A stretch of DNA of 64,000 nt, taken from positions 11,180,089 to 11,244,088 of the forward strand of contig OX365956.1 of NCBI GenBank assembly GCA_947247005.1, in the 5' to 3' direction. Of the stretch, positions 13,354 through 25,832 are shown piece after piece. A program made the position numbers and the translations under genes. Numbering within the stretch: the first letter of the stretch is position 1; every line of letters starts with the position of its first letter. Under the pieces are notes generated by a model that saw only the letters and a program-made list of their open reading frames with translations, searched no databases and was not told the DNA's origin. The stretch comes from Spisula solida (Eukaryota > Mollusca > Bivalvia > Venerida > Mactridae).

Positions 13354-14928
13354 ATACCGTATATTCCCGCATACGAAACCGTTCCTCGATGCTCCTTTTA
13401 TCCGCATAGGATTTTATGAGATGTCTTGTACAAATCTACAACAGTAGAACATTTTGTATTGTTCATTACCGTTCTATCCTCAATCAATTTCTGAGATATA
13501 AATTGCTGTTGGCCATCTTGTATTCTGTATTACTGGAGATTACATGTAGACAGACCTGCAAGTTAGATCCACTCAGGGGAAATAAAAAGGTGGTGATTTA
13601 CATCTAATAGCTAAAATAATGATTACCCCGTATTAGTATAATGTAGAATGACATTAAACGTCGAGACAACAGGCTTTTATTGAAAATAGTATCAAATAAT
13701 TATAAGAAGTAACTTTTTATATTTGCCTTATAAGAATAAATTTCTTAGAACTGTCTTAGAATGTCATAGCTGCACATTTACGAGAAAGCAACGTCATTGT
13801 CTAATGAATATGTCAACAAACAGGAAGTGAAAAATAGTGACTTCCAATGTAAAATCAAATCTAGTTGTGGTCACCTGTATTAAACATACAAATGTCGTAA
13901 ATACCAAATACTATTAAATCAAATTCAGCTTATTTATAGTTTTAAACATGTTTTACGACATATTACAATCACACTCGACCCATCATTCCTGATGGTACCT
14001 GGTGGTACATGTATTATATTCAACTTGATGTAAGCAGTCCCATTTAGTGTATCCCATGGTTTTTAAGACATATGTGACAATTGAACAATTACTTTAAAAG
14101 AATGAACGAGACTAGACAATACTTGACAATTATGAAGTGTGGCTATCTAAATTAATAAAGAGTGTGAAAAATTTCTAGAAATCGACTGACACGTTATGTT
14201 ATTCTTATATAGATACAAATTGTGTCGATATTCGAATGAATCACCTTTTTCTGCTTATTTTACCGAAACATTTGGGTGACGGCATTTTTCGTCTCGGATA
14301 CCCAAATATTTCCCGAAATTCGAAAGTATCGCTTATTCTTCTACTTATTTTTACCGAACTTGATCTACATTGTCGTTTTAAGTGACCATTTACCGTAGTG
14401 GGTCATATATTCATGTCTATAGTTCTCAGTATCTCCCGATATGTCCGTATTGTTTGTTTATATTCACAGTTTAATATTCTATTTGTTTGTTTATATCCTA
14501 CAAGTTGTTTATTCCCCTCCTTGGGTGGATTGGAGTGTTTGTATGTCGAGAGTTGGAAAATAACTTAATGGCATACACCTTGTATAACTAACCTTTTAAG
14601 GTAGTTAGATCGATATGATTTATTCCGGTAACGGGCCGGACATCGGGTACGGGTTGAGGGTTGATTGCATTTAGTCCATACCGTTAGGTTCGGGGTTGAA
14701 GACCAGGGGCCCGTTGGTAATTAAAATCGCAAAATAAAGCTATGTGCTTTGTCGGGATACCCCCGTTCAATTAAATATACATTCAGACTGACTTCTGGCA
14801 AAGCGCAATCGTGTGCTTTCCATACGTAACGGGCACTGGACAGCGATAACGCATTACAACTGACGTTTCCACTTGTTTTACTCTATTTTGATTATCATAA
14901 TTAACCACTATTTATTTTATCATTTCAG

Positions 14929-14965
14929 TTTGTTGAAAAGACGTACAGAGAACAGATGGCTCACG
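14929..14965 (+). CDS. TNF ligand, juxtamembrane exon (37 bp)
   Basis: A strong acceptor (tttattttatcatttcag) precedes 37 bases that end at the donor CACG|gtatgttt. Read from phase 0 the exon is open, encodes FVEKTYREQMAH and leaves one base, G. That base joins the GT that opens the transmembrane exon to make a glycine codon. The residues are charged and hydrophilic, as expected for the cytoplasmic side of a type II membrane protein. The internal ATG (14955-14957) could be the start, giving a tail of only about eight residues, or an upstream exon may supply more. The splice signals and phase are seen; membership in this gene is inferred, since the next exon is 10.8 kb away. Confidence 0.45.
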
Positions 14966-16084
14966 GTATGTTTGTTTTTCTTTGATTTTCTTTGTTCTTC
15001 TTTGTTGCCATGGAAACAATATTAACCCAATCAGTTACAAATGTATAACAAATGTCAAATAGATATTCATGTTTAGCTACCCGTTGTAGATAATACATGT
15101 ATATTGGGGTACCTACAAGAAAGGTCATGGAGCTGTATATTCAAGAACTGAAGAATATGTAGAAAAAAGCAAGCAACATTTGGTCAGGGTCCTTGTAAGT
15201 ATCGTCAAAATCTTAAGGCTATGGCCTCAATATGCATACGGAGAAAACTTACGAGTGCAGCATGTATCATGAAAATACGATATTTAAACATATCTACAAG
15301 AGGTTCAGTTCTAACAGAGATAGAAACCCATACTTCTTGTTCTGATAAAAATCCAAACTTTAGCAAAACGTCCAAAAGATTCTTTACAACTGTTGAGGCT
15401 GAAACGTTCGTGTATAACTAACAAACATTTGCGCAGTCCGTAATTTGACGTTCGCAACACTCCTTTGACATCAAGAAATTCTTGTTGAAGGCAGGTTAGT
15501 TAATATTGCTGCCCTAAGACCGGACCAATCTAATTCTGCCACGCATAATATATATATATATATCCATATGTCAGCATTTGTTCCCTAAAGTATTCGCTAC
15601 AATTGGATCATGGTGTAAAGCAACTAATCGAGCATAATGAGAAACATACGTCGCTTGATTACATTGAGTAATCGTTCAGCTTTCTCTCTAATCCGCCCGC
15701 AAATACTGTTACATGTTTTCTTAATTACAACATTTGTTTAACCATATAGATTTGTTAGCAAAGATGGTCGATACTGTCACATATGGTTCTCTGCTGGATG
15801 AAAAGTCTTACAAAATGTAATTAGTGCAATTGTTAATGTGACGTTTACCTATTCCCCGATGTTTAGAAAACGACTAATGTGAATTTGTATATGGCTATTG
15901 AAGGAAACATTTTGTGTCTAAAAGGTTCAATGCTTGACCTAGAATAGTTAGACATATAGAATGTGTGTAACAGACCGCCTCACGAAATGTTCGCTTTGAT
16001 GTATTCGATTGCGAATTTAAAACATTTTCCGTCTGCTGAAGTTAGTTTTCTCATTAAGTCATTTTGAGTAGGTTGCTATGATTT

Positions 16085-16180
16085 GTTTTCAACACATTGG
16101 CGCACTTATTTAGAGGTTCGATTCCCGAGCGAGGCATGTTATGTACTTTCGCAACATTTGGATGAAGTGTCAGTTATTTG
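16085..16180 (+). mobile_element. tRNA-type SINE with perfect B box
   Basis: GGTTCGATTCCC at 16115-16126 matches the Pol III B box exactly and is followed by GGCATGTTATGTACTTTCGC and then aacatttgg. That tail closely parallels the one after the B box at 49585 (GGTTATGTGCTTCCGATACA), so the two are copies of one SINE family. The head is too diverged to define the A box, and the 3' end is uncertain. Confidence 0.5.
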
Positions 16181-19100
16181 AAGAAGAGCATGTTAGTTCG
16201 TGTTGTTAGTTTCCAGAAAACTTGTTTGATCAACTAACTGAGGCAACAATTAAAAAACGGCCAACCCCCTTCCCGTCCTGGAAACCCAATCTATAACAAA
16301 GAGTGACCAAAGCGTGCAAGTGTCGCACTGAGAAATGTATAGATATTGTGTTGTCTTATTTTGGCACGCGTTGCTTTTGGTATTTAAAACAACTCAGCAA
16401 GAATGCACCCCGACGAAGCATAACACTGTCGCACGTGTTTAATGATAATTTTGAAATGAAAGAATTTAAACAACTGGCTACCAACAATGGCATTGTTTTG
16501 CTTGGAGCACGACATTGGAACATTGTCTATACGATTGTTTTACCACTGTTCATGTGCTTTATATAACAATCAATTGTATGGATTATAGTTTATTATATAG
16601 TTATATTACCTTGTTATGATGCACACTGTCTTTGTTTTGGGGTTAAAGTAGATGTTGGATGGTTATGCTGGCAATACTAACGTGCTATCAATACCATACA
16701 GGTTAAGGCAGTACAATCACGCGCACTTAACAATAAATAATGTCTAATGGAATGGTATGGTATGATCGACCTTTTAACGGCGTCAGCCCGTATTGTCAGT
16801 ACAACAAAACTATCACCAATTAAACAGATTTCGGTTCGTATTTCTTGTTGGGCAAATATGTTCGTCCGTGAAACAGAATACCATGTCCTCAAGATGTGGC
16901 GACGTTATTTTGTGGCAGTTCCTATCTTTTACTATACTGGTTAAATAATTCCAGGAAGACTGGTAATGTTAAATAATCGTCGTTTAAGACTACCGTACAT
17001 ATTCCTGCTTTAATATAAGGTGATCCGGCATATATGACGATCAAGGTAAGAAATTCCCAATCCGTCATTATCCGAGTGCGTCTAATAATACAGGTCGACT
17101 TCTAAGTGTGTATATACGGTAAACTGTGCTGCTCAAAACTGTGTTAATACCCAATGAAAACAAAAAATAAAGACTGTCATTTTATAACGTTCAGTGTTGT
17201 CTAAAGTTGGGCCTTGACTTACGTGTTTGTTGCTTTTTACATTGACGTCACTCTTGTCATTATACGTGTATTAATATAAATAACACTTGGCACATACCAC
17301 ACGTGGTGTCCTTGATTGGCGCATCACGTGACATTCAGATACAAATCTCTACATTAATCGTACCTTGATACAAGTGCATTAATGACGTCATATATTCTGT
17401 CATATGTCTTACTTTTCATGCGAATATAACTAGATCTATAAGCTTTCTAAGAGTACAATTTGTGTTGGTGGCATCTGAGACAACTATAGCACCCGCAGTA
17501 CATGTGTCGTGCTTTGTACTTGTGTATGGCTTGTAATGTACGGAATGTTGCCTTTCTCATTACCATGATTGTTGATATTTATAGTTTCCTAACACCCCTG
17601 TCTTTGAATACCTTTTGTGTGTTTTTTGTCTCCGAAAGAATTTTCTGCTCCGTGCTAAGGACATATTCTTTTGCGTCATTGCTAGTTTGAGCAAGGTTGT
17701 TAGTAAATAATACACGACACAGCCTTAGTACTGGATCGACTTGGTAATCTGCTGAGGCAATAAACGCTGTTACCTGTTGTTTTATGATGCTAGGTTGTCA
17801 TTGACACATATTTCATGATGAAACATGTAAGACTCATGTGTTCTTAAGTGTGAAAAAAATGTACGATAATTGCCATGTGTATGTAGCTGTACATCTGATG
17901 ATGATGTTCGTGTAATTGTTTTCGGGTGTAATATTACAGCTTTCTGAGCGTTTGGTTGGTGTGTACGCACGTGCTCGTGGTGGTGATTTGGTTAGTTGGT
18001 TCAAATCTAATATCTGGGTTGAAATATTAGCGATTAATATGTTTACAGTTGCAGTAGAAACGCTTATTGAATTAAGATGATTGAAACGTATTGCAAACTA
18101 TTGAAATTTCTTGATGTGCTAATGTTTTAGTAAAAATTCATTTAAACGTGCCGTTTTCGGAAAATAATAGGATTTACTAAAGCAAATATTTGCAGAATTT
18201 TGAAAGTAGTATCTAATTGAAAAGGGAAAAACTTGGTTTCTCTGTGAATACTGATTTGATTAGTGTCAGTGCATAGCCTGACAAATCATTTATTATTGGT
18301 TTTCACGAGAACTAAATCTTTTGATTTGGAATGAAAATCCATTTTGTGTAAATTCTGACTTTTCCCTAATCGTTTAATTTCAGGCGGTCTGTTTCGTGGC
18401 AATATTTATTTCATTTTAATTTGATTAATTAATTTGGTTTTTCATTTTAACGAAATGTTATGATACTGCTATGAACCTGTTTAATCTTATCAGATTTGTT
18501 ATCTTTCTGCTAGAATTAGAAATTGACACAATCTAAACAAAAACACAAACAAGTTTTGGCCATGATGAAACACGATTTGCTGGCTTCTTTTCCAGTCAGT
18601 AACAGTATAGCTGTTGTTGTACTCTATTCCACCGTGACTATTGCACATGCAATACCGAAGGTTAAAGTCTCACGACTATCCACGAAGAGCTTCCAGAACT
18701 GTTATCAATCTCGGATCAATTCTTTCGACAATGGTGCATAATGGTGCCGTATGGTTTCACGTGCAGTACACGTGTGCTCTCTGTCGGCAATGTACAGATT
18801 TGTTGCTATCGGCCCTGAGTTTAGTTTAGTATAATATTATAACAACCTCGTATTTTCAAGGTTTTTATGACTTATTATTAAAAATCATCATGCATTTAGT
18901 CGATTTGCATATAAAGTCTGGAATCGTCTTTTCGAATTATACCATATGTTAGAATGGTACATGTAGATTCCTTGTGACCCTCATACATTGATGTACATAC
19001 TAGGAAAACTAGTATATAGGAAGAATATCTCTATATGGTCATACGGAGTGTTTCGATCGAAGGTTGTGGACTCAACATTATAATGTTACTATAAATAGTA

Positions 19101-19189
19101 ACAATTTCAGTAACATATTTATTTCGGATGGACCGGCAATTCGGATGGACGAGGGTTGATCATAAAAGGTCCTACTTAAACCTTTTAAC

Positions 19190-19285
19190 GGATAACCGAG
19201 TAGTCTAATCATAATGCGTGCGTACTTACATTGCTAGGCGATAGCGCCGTACGGTATAAGTTCGATTCCAAACCATTCACGTATA
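19190..19285 (+). mobile_element. Possible SINE remnant with B-box-like sequence
   Basis: The segment around 19230-19270 has a tRNA-like arrangement: TGCTAGGCGATAGCGCCGTA followed about 10 bases later by AGTTCGATTCC, close to a B box. The 5' end and tail are unclear. It may be a lone Pol III-like relic; no cloverleaf with intact stems was found by eye. Confidence 0.25.
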
Positions 19286-19984
19286 TAAAGCATTACTTTC
19301 AAGTTATATTAGAGTTATTTAATAACTCAAAAACTAGGACTAGATGTGTGATTACTTTTCTCTTCCGCTACATTAAGATAAATCCTAAGATAAACAGAGA
19401 ATGGTCGGAGAAACATTGATGTAAACTGTCTGGGGACTACTAACACTTTGTCGCTTTCATCTACCGATTGTCTATTGGGACATTTTCATGACAAGTTTAT
19501 GGTTACAATCTTAGAGATTTACTCCAAACGCTTTATCCCCAGTATCCAGGCGTCAAACTGATGTTCTATTGATTCGTTTTGTTTTATATCTCTCGACAAT
19601 AAATTCGGTGATATTTTATGGAATTTGCGACTCATAATTCTGATATGTTTGGTGTTTAACCTTAGTTATGTGATATTTATAATATTACATCCTCAAAGAC
19701 TCGTGTTGGTGTTTGCTTTGGTATTACATTGCTTAGGCACAATACTTGTGAACCAATAGTTTCGGTGCAAAATGTGTGTAACGTAAAATAATGTAAGCTA
19801 ATACTGCTGAGCAAGTAGCGTACATTTAAGGAAACGTTCCTTGACTGTCGGTTTTACCACGTCTACCACCTAATATACTCATTCATTTTGCCATTCTGTA
19901 TTTCTTTCTTTAAACATGTTTAAGGACATATCCATTAATGCGTCCATTATCATACACTGTGTACAAACACCTACAGACTGGTCT

Positions 19985-20105
19985 CACGTACACTTCCTTA
20001 ATGGATCGAAACCTTTAGAAGTACATGAGCAGTCAAATCGGTGTAATACCGTTTAGCCATTCTAGGTGATGACTAGCACATTGAGCTACCAGTCCCCAGC
20101 GACAT
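19985..20105 (-). mobile_element. Possible SINE relic, minus strand
   Basis: On the minus strand, CTGGTAGCTCAATGTGCTAG resembles a tRNA A box, and about 80 bases further on GGTTTCGATCC resembles a B box with one extra base. The spacing is longer than in a tRNA but tolerable for a decayed SINE with an insertion. The ends are approximate. Confidence 0.3.
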
Positions 20106-21277
20106 ATAGATAGTGGGTGCTTATAACAGTTGGTTGCCTAACTACAGTAACTCAAAACGTACACTGAATTGACTGGGTTCTATTGTGTGCACTGTGTTAT
20201 ATTCCCCGATGACTGCCGTCAATAGAAAACAATTAGTTGGAGTCATTATATTTCCTTTAGTTGCTTCTATGTAAATGATTACCGATTGTGTTGGACCAAT
20301 TTCTTCCGCAAAATGATATGTTCCCTTCCGGGGGGAAATGAGTTGGATTAAAATATGTTCTGTATTTGACACTTTTGTCTAGCTACTAGGTTTCTGATTC
20401 CCTGAAAGGCTTTATTCTAAATGTATATATTAGTTACAATAACTAACTTATGCTTACGGTTATATTTGTCTAGTGTACGTTAAGTGTATTTGTAATGATT
20501 CATGTCTCTGTCACCATGGCTTTATATTATGATATTTGTATGTAATATTTCTTCTAGAATGGCTTTATTACTAAGTTTATTACTTAGACCTGCTACTGGA
20601 AACCAATAGGAGCAAGATTTGTATTCACAGTAAAGATTTGAAAGCTGTATGCAAGAAAACTATTGTCTTGGTTGTCGTTTCTATCAAGTGTACAGAATGT
20701 GCGTGGTAAAAAAAACCCTGCTGCACTGTATAAAAAACTCAACATTGTACAAAAATATCACTCGAGTTGAAATCCTTTAAGTATGTAGTTTTACTTTTGA
20801 AGTCAGCGAAATACCCCGTAACTGTCTGAACATACTGAGAGCTCGGTCCCCACAAGTATCGCTTCTCAACAATGCTCTGCAGTAATAGATGCCTGTTCTT
20901 TCTAAACGACTCAAAATTACTATAACTACCTATTACTGAAAGATAATGGACATTTATTGAACGATTTGATCCCTTAGGTGCATTTAAATATTTGTGAACA
21001 GATTTATTTGCTCGTTGTCATATTAACTTCGACTCGGATTAGACAATTCATATGTAGTTTACAACGTACACTGAGTTCACAATCGTAAAAGCTCGGTAAT
21101 TTCCGTTTGTTTCCGGTAAATACAATATTACAATATATTTATAATGGCCGAGGTGATCAAAATACGAGTGAAGAGTAAGCATGGTTTTATTATTGAGTTG
21201 GACTTTACCTGAAGGTGTATACTACAACTAGTATAGTAAGTGACGACGAATGGTTTAGTCCACATGTACATGAAATC

Positions 21278-21314
21278 ATATGAGCTGTTCTCCAGGAAAA
21301 CCGGGCTTAGTGAC
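21278..21314 (-). repeat. Copy 1 of an inverted 37-bp core repeat
   Basis: Read on the minus strand this segment begins GTCACTAAGCCCGGTTTTCC and matches 22179-22215 at 35 of 37 positions. Weaker similarity continues for some 40-60 bases toward the centre (a shared GAG..TTGTCTT stretch). The pair brackets the LINE fragment in opposite orientation. Confidence 0.75.
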
Positions 21315-21528
21315 ATTGTATGAGTAGTTATGTAATAAGGTTAAGACAACCCTCTTAAATAACAAAAAGGTCATGCTCTTTAATTTAAGTTGAAGTTCTT
21401 GGATAATAAAAAACTATGTCTTAGATTTATTTTTTCTCACGAATCATGTTAAAATATCGTCTGTCGTTGCTATGGTGACCAATTTCTGAAGAGTATCCAT
21501 ATTAAGAAAACGAGGGGTTAGTGGTTGA

Positions 21529-21996
21529 TTAACACGCTTCAGGTTAGGCTCTCATACTCTTGAGATTGAACATGGTAGAAATTTGGGTATTAATCGTGAA
21601 TTAAGACTGTGTAAAATGTGTAACTTAAACTGTATTGAATCTGAATATCACGTGCTACTATGCTGTCCAAAATCTTATAACTTAAGGACACGCTATTTAG
21701 GAAGAACAACATTCCCAAATCTAAATAAATTCACTACATTAATGTCATCGAATAAACTTGATAAACTTACTAAAATTTCTGTATTTTTAACAAAAGTCAT
21801 GAATGAAAGAAAAAATGTCTTGAACTATTAAACTGTTTCTTTTTGTACATATTTAATATTTGCTTTGTACATGTATTTGTATGTATTTTATGGGTTTTTT
21901 TGTATGTTTGTCATGTTCCTTTGTTTGTTCATTTGTATTTGGCCAAAGGCACAATATAAGTGCCGATTTGCTAATAAATTGAATTGAATTGAATTG
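21529..21996 (+). mobile_element. 5'-truncated non-LTR retrotransposon (LINE), 3' end of ORF2 plus 3' UTR
   Basis: An open frame from about 21529 to the TAA at 21829-21831 encodes the C-terminal tail of a LINE reverse transcriptase polyprotein: an FRLGSHTLEIEHGR motif followed by a cysteine/histidine knuckle (CKMCN, then ESEYHVLLCCP). This arrangement after the reverse transcriptase domain is typical of many non-LTR elements. A 165-bp 3' UTR follows and ends at 21975-21996 in a short tandem of AATTG units, the type of 3' microsatellite left by target-primed reverse transcription. The reverse transcriptase and endonuclease domains are missing, so the copy is dead on arrival. The remaining frame is uninterrupted, which suggests a fairly recent insertion. 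The clade cannot be fixed without a search, and I could not define a clear target-site duplication. Confidence 0.85.
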
Positions 21997-22178
21997 TTAA
22001 CGTAACGTCAAATAACGTTTGAATGACGTTTGCGACGTCACCAACAAAGAAGGGGGAGTGGTTGGTTTTAAAAGCCTGTAACTTTGTAATTTGATGCTAT
22101 GTTTTGCTTACATTTTCAGAAACTGTTCAAAAGAGTCTTGTCTTTATAATGCTAAATTATCATGATTTTCATATTTTT

Positions 22179-22215
22179 GTCACTAAGCCCGGTTTTCCGG
22201 GAGAACGGCTCATAT
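22179..22215 (+). repeat. Copy 2 of the inverted 37-bp core repeat
   Basis: Starts GTCACTAAGCCCGGTTTTCC and differs from the reverse complement of 21278-21314 at two positions. It lies about 180 bp beyond the end of the LINE fragment. The pair could be the arms of a non-autonomous element into which the LINE inserted, or two independent copies of a dispersed repeat. Confidence 0.75.
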
Positions 22216-25109
22216 ATATGTGTAATATACAATGGTTTCTTAGTGTACATGTTTATCTTGTTAACAGTTCTATTTTCTTATCTCAGTATACGAAAACACC
22301 CGTCTTTTGTTCTAGTATTTGTCTTTACCTAATGAAACGAAAACACTGCACGATTTTCGCCCATTAAGAAACACACTGTGCTTACCATTCCGGCTGCCGG
22401 AGAATTGATAAATCAGAGTTCGTTATACAAATATATTCTTTGTTCTGCTTTTTGTCTTGTCATGGTTGTAGAGATAGATGTAAAAGAGAAAGCAATTATC
22501 ATGAAAATACGGCAAACCGATGCCTGTTTATCCTGTGTCTTATAATTCCACATTATTCCATGTACACTCTGATCATATCGTTTCAAAGTCTCGATCTTAA
22601 AGCAGATATTTCGTTTGAATATGACTCCTTGTTCGATCGTGGTAGTGCACGGGGGATTTGTTTTGCGTTCGATGTCCTCATTTGCGATGTGCTTTTCGTG
22701 TTGGTGCGGTTTTTTTTGCTTTTCGTGATTGTTTTTGAAAAATAATCGAGTGGTTTTCACAAATTGCTATTGTCACGCTGCACCGGCATCTCTTGGTTAG
22801 GTTATGTCTAAAGTAATTTTCTTCTTCCAAAGATGATCAAATCGTTGTGAGATGAGAATAATGTCGCAGTTTTATGAAGCAAACATGCGGAAAATTCATT
22901 TTAAAGTTCTGAGTTAATTAAGACGTTCAAGAGATACAATTTGATCGACAAATAAGGGGACTATCGCATCTATACACGATTCTTCTTTGTCCTTAACCCT
23001 TAAGGGCAGTTGCACTTTTGGCCCCTTTATGTCAATAGATTTGGTTTAACTATAGAATGAAAGGTACGAGTACTCGTGTGTCATCCTTTTATTCTAACCA
23101 CAAAACAGCTTGTGATAATAACGAGAACGATTCATTGATCATGATAATACACTGATTTTTTGTCCATCAGAAATGTTATCAAGGGACAATCTTAAACTCC
23201 TTAAAGGCGGACTAACCATTAGATTTAATGAGGACTTACATTTGGATTCATCGCTTATAACCATGGATGAATATATAATTAGCTGATATTGTTGATAAAA
23301 TGGTGAATAAATGAATAAAACTCTACTTTGACATACTCATACAATTTCCACATCTAAAGAATTTGTTAGCATCAAACATGTTTTTATTTACACGTTAAAA
23401 TTATGTGTGTACTTAAATCAAATTGGGCACTATTTAATGCAAATTTAGCTGATGAAAGCTTTGGACTATGGTTGGCACCCGCGCTTTACATTGTGTCAGA
23501 ATACTTCATGTATAGCCTCCCTGTAAAATGATGTATGTTCGTTGACATAAAATTAGTTTGGTATTTAGTTGTTGGTGTCCAGAACACGTGCGATTCAAAT
23601 TGATAAAATCGAAATAATCAAAAGACCGCGGTGGTTGAATTATTTTCATTCGTAGTTATGTTCACCCGTAGCATAAATCACACAAAGTTAGTCCCTTACA
23701 GAAAACAATAATTTGACAGTAATTCCCCGAGGTAATCAGTGAGTCTGTTAATGTAGGATGTTTTTACAAGCATGTTACCTACAGCTTATCTATTCTTACA
23801 TTGCAAAAAGTGTGTTAAACGACGAGCATCGTACGTATATCACTTAATCATTGACATGCATACAACGCAAATGCGTAACAATTTACATGGTACGCACAAG
23901 ACTTTAGTATCCTACGATATTATGCATGATGAACGTAAGGTCACGATTCCTTAACAATGTGTACGTGTAGCGGAGTTAATTAAGGTGGGGATTATAATAG
24001 CTGAGCTTATCTAAAATTGGTTATCTTTATGTCCAGCTACAGACCAGTCCCGTTGGGTTAAGTGTTGACTTTTGAAATCCCAATCTTATCCATAACATCT
24101 TGCGGATTGAGTGCATTCCTAATTGTTCATTCTCGCGAAGTTTAATGTTTTTCATAAAAGGTATTTGAAATCGGTTTAAATAAATTAAATAATACAAACA
24201 ATAATTCCTCGAATGGAACTATGAGCGTCAATGCACGGGCTCTTGGGTTGTATATTATGGCCATTGAATATACAGATTCCTGTGAGCGAAAGGTTCCTGT
24301 TTGAGTATTTCTCAGGCACTACTGTCGACTTGTCGGTGAAGCTAATTGTCGTGCTGACAATGTCAATTTCGTATAAAGTACCATGTCTGATGCCTTTGGT
24401 AAAAGGTATGTATACACGTAAAAACTGAGTTTGTCAGCGGATATTCCTGTCAAAGAAACTCACCATTCCTTCCAGCCATGTGTCGGTTCCATTATACGGT
24501 GTCTGCGTAATAAAAGCACGCTTGTAACATTTGCAAAATATACACTCGTAGAATTCAGTAACTTGGAGCGATTATTATTGATGTATCGGAGGGAAGAGTG
24601 TGTAGTTACTTTTAGTTAATGGATTGGTGGACTAAGTGCTAGTAATTACTTATATTAACCCCAGTATTAGGTTGTTGTATATCGATTGCGATGCATTGAT
24701 AAGATCACCGTCCTGAGAACTGAAATATGGGCAACCAAAGAATGTTGTGGGAGATTTTTGGATGAAAATAAAAACCAGAATTTAATGGACATTTGCTTAA
24801 TTAAATCATAACTATGTGCGACGCTTGTTATGAGTGTGTGTACCGATTTGCAGATTCGTATCCGCCAATTGTCATTAAGTTTCTGTGCAATAAGGCTGAA
24901 TGATGACCTCATTGCACTAAGGCAGAATAATGACCCAACCAGTTCTCCTGAAATAAATGATCAATCAGTACTCTCTAGTTCTTCCACACATATCTGACAT
25001 CTAGTCTACATGTGGAGCAATTGACAGTTACTGTACATAGTCAAAGTCTCGAAACTACTAAATCTGTTTGTCGTTTGTATTGAATTCAAATCCTCCTGGT
25101 AAAAGCCGT

Positions 25110-25205
25110 CTAGTATTCTAGGCTGTGTGGTGGAGGGTATAGTGTCTGACCACTGATTCTAAAGTCAAGAGGGTGAATCCTGCCTCCAATTTTGAAATTC
25201 GAACA
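25110..25205 (+). mobile_element. Possible tRNA-type SINE relic
   Basis: TGTGGTGGAGGGTATAGTGT resembles an A box and GAGGGTGAATCCTGCC, about 45 bases later, sits where a B box would be (one or two mismatches). The spacing fits a tRNA-derived head. The tail is not recognisable. Confidence 0.35.
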
Positions 25206-25736
25206 CTACTTCAGATTCGAGTTTTTACCTCGCGAAAATACTCTAGTTTATGATATTACAGTATTTACAAACTGTTTTATCTAACACCTGTGAATGTTAG
25301 TCAACACGTTGATTAATGCGCATTTGAATGATGTTATTTATTGAATGTCATGTCCAATGATCAGATACGTTATTGATTGGTTGTTATCCAGTATACTAAA
25401 TGAATATGTTTCAATCTCTGATTAGAGTAATTGCAAGTTGTAAGTGTCGAGGTAGATCTTCGATTTGTTCAGTAACACCAGATTGACTATGAGTTACACG
25501 GTGTCGTCATTTATGAATATTGCCTTACTCTGCTCTTAACGCCTTTCCTTTAGACACAAAATCCCGGTAGCTAGACCGCCACCCGGGGGACCAATGATCA
25601 CATGCTTGGCATGCCACGTGTTATACTCACATTGGTTACGACATTCGCCCATGGTTGCTTGATTCTTTGTGCTCGATTCATCTGTCAGTATGGTGTCTTT
25701 GTAATCAACCACAAGACGTGTTAGTTTGTTTGTCAG

Positions 25737-25832
25737 GTTATGTATTATTAAAGGTGTTTTGTGTAGGAGGAGTGTTGATACTCGGTGTTGTAAGCATCTG
25801 CTTTTTGGCTTCATTATTAAAAGACTACACAA
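25737..25832 (+). CDS. TNF ligand, transmembrane exon (96 bp, phase 1-1)
   Basis: The acceptor ttagtttgtttgtcag and the donor ACACAA|gtaaag bound 96 bases. Read in phase 1 they encode 31 full codons. After YVLLK comes a hydrophobic span of about 22 residues, VFCVGGVLILGVVSICFLAS plus two leucines, followed by the polar KDYT. A single span with a basic residue on its N-terminal side is the signal-anchor layout of type II TNF ligands. The exon starts and ends in phase 1, so it joins the 37-bp exon (GGT, glycine), the stalk exon (AT-, isoleucine or methionine) and even the 56192 exon (AGA, arginine) without a stop. Splice signals, hydrophobicity and phase are seen; assignment to this gene is inferred. 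The same frame stays open beyond the donor, so a chance hydrophobic stretch in T-rich DNA is the alternative. Confidence 0.6.

Larger units (their letters stand above)
1..14928. other. Non-coding 5' region (upstream flank or first intron of the TNF ligand gene)
   Basis: No open frame here has the composition of a conserved protein, and the short open stretches look like chance in AT-rich DNA. What can be described is listed separately: a candidate first exon, a CAA-rich tract, a CAT/CAC tract, a SINE relic, a degenerate AACGAC repeat and a large 22-bp minisatellite. The stretch 14620-14860 is richer in G+C than its surroundings and lies just before the first supported exon, but I recognise nothing in it. 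Confidence 0.6.
14966..25736 (+). other. Intron between juxtamembrane and transmembrane exons (proposed)
   Basis: 10.8 kb of AT-rich sequence from gtatgttt to the acceptor ttagtttgtttgtcag. It holds a short (TA)n tract at about 15547-15563, several SINE relics, a LINE 3' end and two copies of an inverted unknown repeat, listed separately. The short open stretches at 15090-15260 and 16303-16566 lack a convincing acceptor/donor pair. I see nothing else that I can name. Confidence 0.45.

Noticed and set aside
15090..15263. Open stretch with a good donor (GTCCTT|gtaagtat at 15193/15194) and charged residues
   Set aside because: No acceptor with a pyrimidine tract lies between the upstream in-frame stop and the open stretch.
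22413..22760. 115-codon minus-strand frame rich in lysine and glutamate, with a hydrophobic plus-strand frame opposite
   Set aside because: The composition reflects T-rich plus-strand DNA; no family signature or splice context.
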